A DNA stretch of 41,325 nucleotides from Bacillota bacterium (GTDB lineage: Bacteria; Bacillota; Sulfobacillia; RBS10-35; Bu92): the NCBI GenBank assembly GCA_014896375.1, contig JADBKN010000033.1, positions 1-41,325 of the forward strand, written 5' to 3'. Positions 38,166-41,325 of this stretch are shown here, in pieces. A program made the translations under genes and the position numbers. The first letter of the stretch is position 1. Every line of letters starts with the position of its first letter. The notes under the pieces were generated by a model. That model ran no database searches and was not told the DNA's origin. It saw nothing but the letters and a program-made list of their open reading frames with translations.

Positions 38166-38171
38166 ATTATA
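38166..38171 (-). promoter_or_regulatory. -10 element of the lipoprotein-transaldolase unit
   Basis: A perfect TATAAT on the minus strand, about 31 bases before the lipoprotein start. The -35 region is poor (no TTG at 16-18 bases), as expected for an activated promoter with upstream activator sites. Confidence 0.6.
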
Positions 38172-38194
38172 GGGCCGTATTGCCAGTCCTACGG

Positions 38195-38238
38195 CCGCCG
38201 TCACGCACCCGTAAAGGAACTGTAACGGCGCTGTAAAG
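38195..38238 (-). promoter_or_regulatory. Four 11-base direct repeats, Pho-box-like
   Basis: On the minus strand four units follow each other with exact 11-base period: CTTTACAGCGC, CGTTACAGTTC, CTTTACGGGTG and CGTGACGGCGG (38228-38238, 38217-38227, 38206-38216, 38195-38205). They lie just upstream of a TATAAT lacking a -35. PhoP/PhoB-type response regulators bind such 11-base-spaced TTNACA repeats. Confidence 0.6.
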
Positions 38239-38241
38239 AGC

Positions 38242-38276
38242 GGCGCGGGGGAGCCGGCGACCCGCTCCCCCGCGCC
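38242..38276 (-). terminator. Rho-independent terminator of the SLH-protein gene
   Basis: A perfect 13-base-pair stem (38242-38254 with 38264-38276, 9-base loop), 23 bases after the SLH gene stop, followed on the minus strand by GCTCTTTACAG. Confidence 0.75.
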
Positions 38277-38299
38277 CTGAGCCTTGACACCCGGACGGC

Positions 38300-39931
38300 T
38301 CAGTCGCCTTCTTCCGCCTCCACTTTCGTCGCCTGGATGACGAAGTTCTCGACGGTGCCTTCCACCTTGACCTTCTCGCCCGGAGTGAGCTGCGCCACGC
38401 CGTCCACGCCCTCGAACTCCGTCTCCGCCGACGTCTGCACCGTGTACACGAAGGAGACGGTCGCGTGCTCGTCGGACGACGACACCACATCGATCGTGAA
38501 GGCGTTCTGCGCGATGACGTCGTGCACGGTGCCGGTCAGGGATGTCGTGCCGGCGGAGTGGTCGCCCTGCTGGCCACCCTCATCCTCGCCGCCGGATGCG
38601 CCCAGCCGCACCGTCACGGCCTCGGTGCCGTGGTACTGCACCGTAGCGGCCGAGCCTTCCGTGAGAAGCGTGAGCGAGACCTCGGCGCCCTTGAGGTAGA
38701 TGTGCCCGTAGGGCGCCAGCGTGAAGTCGTGGGATTGGCCGTCCGCGTCCTTCAAGGTGAAGGTCGTGGCGTCGCCGGTCGATGTCGCAAGATGCACCGT
38801 TGTGATCGTGCCCGAGACGTCGTCGAGCTCGAAGCGGTCGTAGATGAGCGCCACCTCTCCCTGCGCGTCCAGGTAGAGGCTGACCTCGTCGCCCGGCTGG
38901 ATGTCCGCGAGCGACAGGGCGCCGGCAGCGCCGTTCACCACGCGCCCGCCCACCCGGATGTAGATGAGCGCGTTGGCGTCGACCACGTAGGTGGCCGCGG
39001 AGGCGTTCCCGTCGTCATCCGGCGTCACCGTCAGCTTGCGCGCCGCCGGGTCGACCGACACGACCGTGCCGCGCACCGCGGCCCCCGTGGGGCCCGCCTG
39101 GTCGCTCGAGCGCGCCAGGATGGCCGCGAACTCGGCGCGGGAGATGGCCGCCTGCGGGCGGAAGGTGTGGTCGGGGTAGCCGTCGACGATCCCGGCCGCC
39201 ACCGCCGCGGCCACGTACGGCTGGGCCGCTACGGTGAGCTGCCCCGCGTCCTTGAAGCGGTTGAGCACTGTGAGGTCGGGATGCGCGACAGCGTCGGCTT
39301 GGAGCACGCCGGTCGCCACGAACCCTTTGACGAGCAGTTCCGTCGCCCACTCGCGGCTCGCCGCACGGTTCGCCTGGAACGGCTCGTGGCCGTCGAGGAG
39401 CCCGTCGTAGACGGCCAGCGCCACGTACGGGAGCGACCAGGGCGCGGAGTGCGTCAACGACTCCACGTTCCAGTCCGTGTGCGTCTGCAGGTAGGCGGCG
39501 TAGACGCTGCCCGCCTCGCCCTTGCCCTTCCCCGGCCCGACGACGGGAGGTGCGACGCTCGGCATCGCGGCGGCGACCTTTTCCGCCGCCTGGGCCTGCG
39601 CCTGCGCGTCGCCGCCATAGACGGTGCGCACGACCATCGTCACGGCCTCCGCCTCACTGATGGAGGCCTTGGGATTGAAGCGGCCGTGACCGTCACCCTT
39701 CGCCATGCCGGAGAGGAAGAGCTGCGTGATATACGGCGCCGCCCAATCGTCCGTCGGCGACAGATCGAAGAAACCCGTCACGCGGACGAAGTGCTCGTGC
39801 TCCGCGCCGCGGCCCTCGGACTGCCCGTCCTTACCGTCCTTCCCCTTGTCCGCGAAGGCTGCCGGGCCGGCGCCGGCGACGAGCGCTGCCGCGAGCGTCA
39901 CGGCCGCGACGGACCGCATCCATCTCAACAT
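38300..39931 (-). CDS. S-layer-homology (SLH) surface protein
   Basis: A 543-residue exported protein: signal peptide (LRWMRSVAAVTLAAALVAGAG, cut near FADKG), then three SLH repeats for anchoring to pyruvylated wall polymer: about 45-100 (GRFNPKASISEAEAVTMVVR), about 155-200 (weaker), and about 215-270 (GIVDGYPDHTFRPQAAISRA). A beta-rich region of DUF5666-like modules (VRGTVVSVDPAARKLTVTP; LTGTVHDVIAQNAFTIDVV) fills the rest. No enzyme motif. Start ATG 39931, six bases after GGAGGG; ATG 39937 is too close to it. It follows udk. Confidence 0.88.
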   Translation of the reverse strand: MLRWMRSVAAVTLAAALVAGAGPAAFADKGKDGKDGQSEGRGAEHEHFVRVTGFFDLSPTDDWAAPYITQLFLSGMAKGDGHGRFNPKASISEAEAVTMVVRTVYGGDAQAQAQAAEKVAAAMPSVAPPVVGPGKGKGEAGSVYAAYLQTHTDWNVESLTHSAPWSLPYVALAVYDGLLDGHEPFQANRAASREWATELLVKGFVATGVLQADAVAHPDLTVLNRFKDAGQLTVAAQPYVAAAVAAGIVDGYPDHTFRPQAAISRAEFAAILARSSDQAGPTGAAVRGTVVSVDPAARKLTVTPDDDGNASAATYVVDANALIYIRVGGRVVNGAAGALSLADIQPGDEVSLYLDAQGEVALIYDRFELDDVSGTITTVHLATSTGDATTFTLKDADGQSHDFTLAPYGHIYLKGAEVSLTLLTEGSAATVQYHGTEAVTVRLGASGGEDEGGQQGDHSAGTTSLTGTVHDVIAQNAFTIDVVSSSDEHATVSFVYTVQTSAETEFEGVDGVAQLTPGEKVKVEGTVENFVIQATKVEAEEGD

Positions 39932-40000
39932 CGTCATCCCTCCAGTCCCGAATTGCCTTGGCAAGACAATTCATCGGAGGGAACGCCTGGTTTTTGGGGG

Positions 40001-40633
40001 TCAGCGGCTGTCCCGCTCGTCGAGGATCGAGCGCAGCTTGGCGATGAGCACGTCGAGCGCCACCGGGTTGAAGCCGCCCTCGGGCACGATGAGGTCAGCG
40101 TAGCGCTTGCTGGGCTCGACGAACTCGTCGTGCATCGGCTTGACCGTGGTGAGGTACTGGCTCACGACGTTCTCCACCGTCCGGCCGCGGTCGCGGATGT
40201 CCCGCAAGAGCCGGCGCAGCACGCGCACGTCCGCGTCCGTGTCGACGAAGACCTTGATGTCGAAGAGGGAGCGGATGCGCTCGCTTTCGAAGATGAGGAT
40301 GCCCTCGACGATGACGACGTCCGCCGGCTCCACGCGCACCGTCTCTTGGCGCCGCACGTGCAAGCGGTAGTCGTAGGTGGGCCGTTCGATGGCGCGCCCG
40401 GCGCGCAGCTCCGCCATGTGCTGGAGGAACAGGTCCTGGTCGAAGGACAGCGGGTGGTCGTAGTTGATGCGCGCGCGCTCCTCGAAGGGAAGGTGGCTCA
40501 GGTCCTTGTAGTAGGCGTCGTACGGGATGACGACGACCCGATGGCGGAACTCGGCGGCCAGCCGCAGCGCCAGCGTGGTCTTCCCCGATCCGGTTCCGCC
40601 GGCGATGCCCACGAACAGCGGTTCACGCTTCAC
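40001..40633 (-). CDS. udk: Uridine kinase
   Basis: A 210-residue kinase that phosphorylates uridine and cytidine in pyrimidine salvage. It shows Walker A GGTGSGKTTL, the DAYYKDL substrate loop, NYDHPLSFD, VIVEGILIF (Walker B) and RRLLRDIRDRGR lid. Start GTG 40633; the ribosome binding region lies in a tandem repeat. Confidence 0.94.
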   Translation of the reverse strand: MKREPLFVGIAGGTGSGKTTLALRLAAEFRHRVVVIPYDAYYKDLSHLPFEERARINYDHPLSFDQDLFLQHMAELRAGRAIERPTYDYRLHVRRQETVRVEPADVVIVEGILIFESERIRSLFDIKVFVDTDADVRVLRRLLRDIRDRGRTVENVVSQYLTTVKPMHDEFVEPSKRYADLIVPEGGFNPVALDVLIAKLRSILDERDSR

Positions 40634-40636
40634 GCT

Positions 40637-40672
40637 GCATCCGTCCTCGCATCCGTCCTCGCACCCGTCTTA
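40637..40672. repeat. Short tandem repeat before udk
   Basis: The 12-base unit gcatccgtcctc occurs twice exactly (40637-40648, 40649-40660) and once degenerate (40661-40672). On the minus strand each copy gives GAGGAC, so the udk Shine-Dalgarno is duplicated. Confidence 0.75.
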
Positions 40673-41325
40673 CGATGGCAGCCGCACCGCGCGCCTCCGC
40701 CGCGAGTACGAAGCCGCTGCACACCCGGCGATGCCCGGTGTGGCACGTGCGGCTGGCGGCCGCACTCGACCAGCCTGCGCCGTCATCCTTCAACGCTCGC
40801 CCAGCCTATCATAGCCCCGGCGCGCTTCGCCACGCGACGCCGGTCCCCGGAAGCACACCCAAACGTGGACGCCATGATCGTCGTCCAAGCGGACGCACGG
40901 CAACGGCATTACAGCGCGGCGATGCGGCGGCGGCGACGCGGGCATGGCGGCGGCGCGGCGGGGGGGCGCGGCGGCAGTGGCCGACGGCGGGGCCGCGGCC
41001 AGCCCGGGGTATGGCGGGGGCCAGCGCAAGGGCAAGGGTAAGGCCTTCGAAGGCCTTAACCGGGCGTGCGGAGGCCGGCGGCGGCCCGAAGGAGCTCGTT
41101 TCGCACTTATATGTCGACATCATCCCTCATAATGGTCCACTTGCCGGCGCGATAAGGTCATTCTGAACGCTAACGCCGTCGTCCGAGCCGGATTTCGGCA
41201 CATTAAGGCCGCCAAAGCACTGACCGCCCGCCGCGGGCGTCGCGACGCCCGCCCGCCTCCAGCCGGCGCCCCGCCGCCACAGCCGGCGGCCCGCGGGCCG
41301 CCCCGCCCGCGCCGCTTCGGCTGCC
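40673..41325. other. Right-end stretch without a recognised gene
   Basis: About 650 bases with no open frame showing family similarity or a convincing ribosome binding site. It holds a lone TATGAT on the minus strand (40808-40813) with no -35, a 20-base perfect palindrome centred on TTCGAA (41039-41058), and a second 20-base palindrome of GC character (41233-41252). Nothing else could be assigned. Confidence 0.6.

Noticed and set aside
40808-40813. udk promoter based on TATGAT
   Set aside because: No -35 hexamer at 16-18 bases and more than 150 bases from the gene; only mentioned as an isolated match.

Overview
The window reads as a piece of chromosome from a very GC-rich, Gram-positive (Firmicutes-type) bacterium of a spore-forming lineage. 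The evidence is: ribosomal protein L27 with a cleavable N-terminal extension next to its protease Prp; Spo0B-, SpoIVFA- and SpoIVFB-like genes; lonB; T-box leaders; and gene order close to the Bacillus subtilis tig-clpX-lonB, valS-maf-radC-mreBCD-minCD-spoIVFAB-rplU-prp-rpmA-spo0B-obg block. A species cannot be named from the sequence alone. Almost everything lies on the minus strand, so biological order runs from high to low coordinates. Many starts are GTG or TTG, chosen by their ribosome binding sites.

Right end to about 28 kb: an approximately 0.7 kb apparently non-coding stretch, uridine kinase (udk), an S-layer-homology surface protein, a lipoprotein with a beta-propeller-like body preceded by Pho-box-like direct repeats, transaldolase/FSA, Rho, a LysM-M23 endopeptidase, a small plus-strand pair (a cysteine-less glutaredoxin-fold protein and a membrane-anchored cupredoxin), tRNA-Leu(UAG), then the proteostasis run tig-clpP-clpX-lonB.

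28 to 23 kb: an EamA-type exporter (plus strand) whose tail overlaps lonB, a 23-residue lysine-rich mini-protein, a GNAT acetyltransferase, and valS behind a well-formed T-box leader with its own promoter and terminator.

23 to 13 kb: one long cell-shape and division operon, DUF4321-maf-radC-mreB-mreC-mreD-mrdA(PBP2)-minC-minD-minE, ending in a SWIM zinc-finger gene that starts one base after minE. A membrane H+-pyrophosphatase (hppA) sits in the opposite orientation between this operon and rodA, with its own consensus promoter, structured leader and terminator.

11 to 6.7 kb: rodA, a SpoIVFA-like M23 protein, a broken SpoIVFB-like M50 protease gene, and an RNase G homologue that lacks its entire catalytic DNase I-like subdomain. 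This stretch looks damaged, either by real gene decay or by assembly loss in GC-rich DNA.

6.3 kb to the left end: rplU-prp-rpmA (promoter and terminator visible), then spo0B-like-obg-nadD-yqeK-LCP-rsfS. Beyond rsfS a strong promoter reads into a leader that folds like the specifier domain of a leucine T-box, followed directly by tRNA-Ala(GGC) at the window edge. A leucine-specific T-box domain in front of an alanine tRNA gene is the most unusual arrangement seen here.
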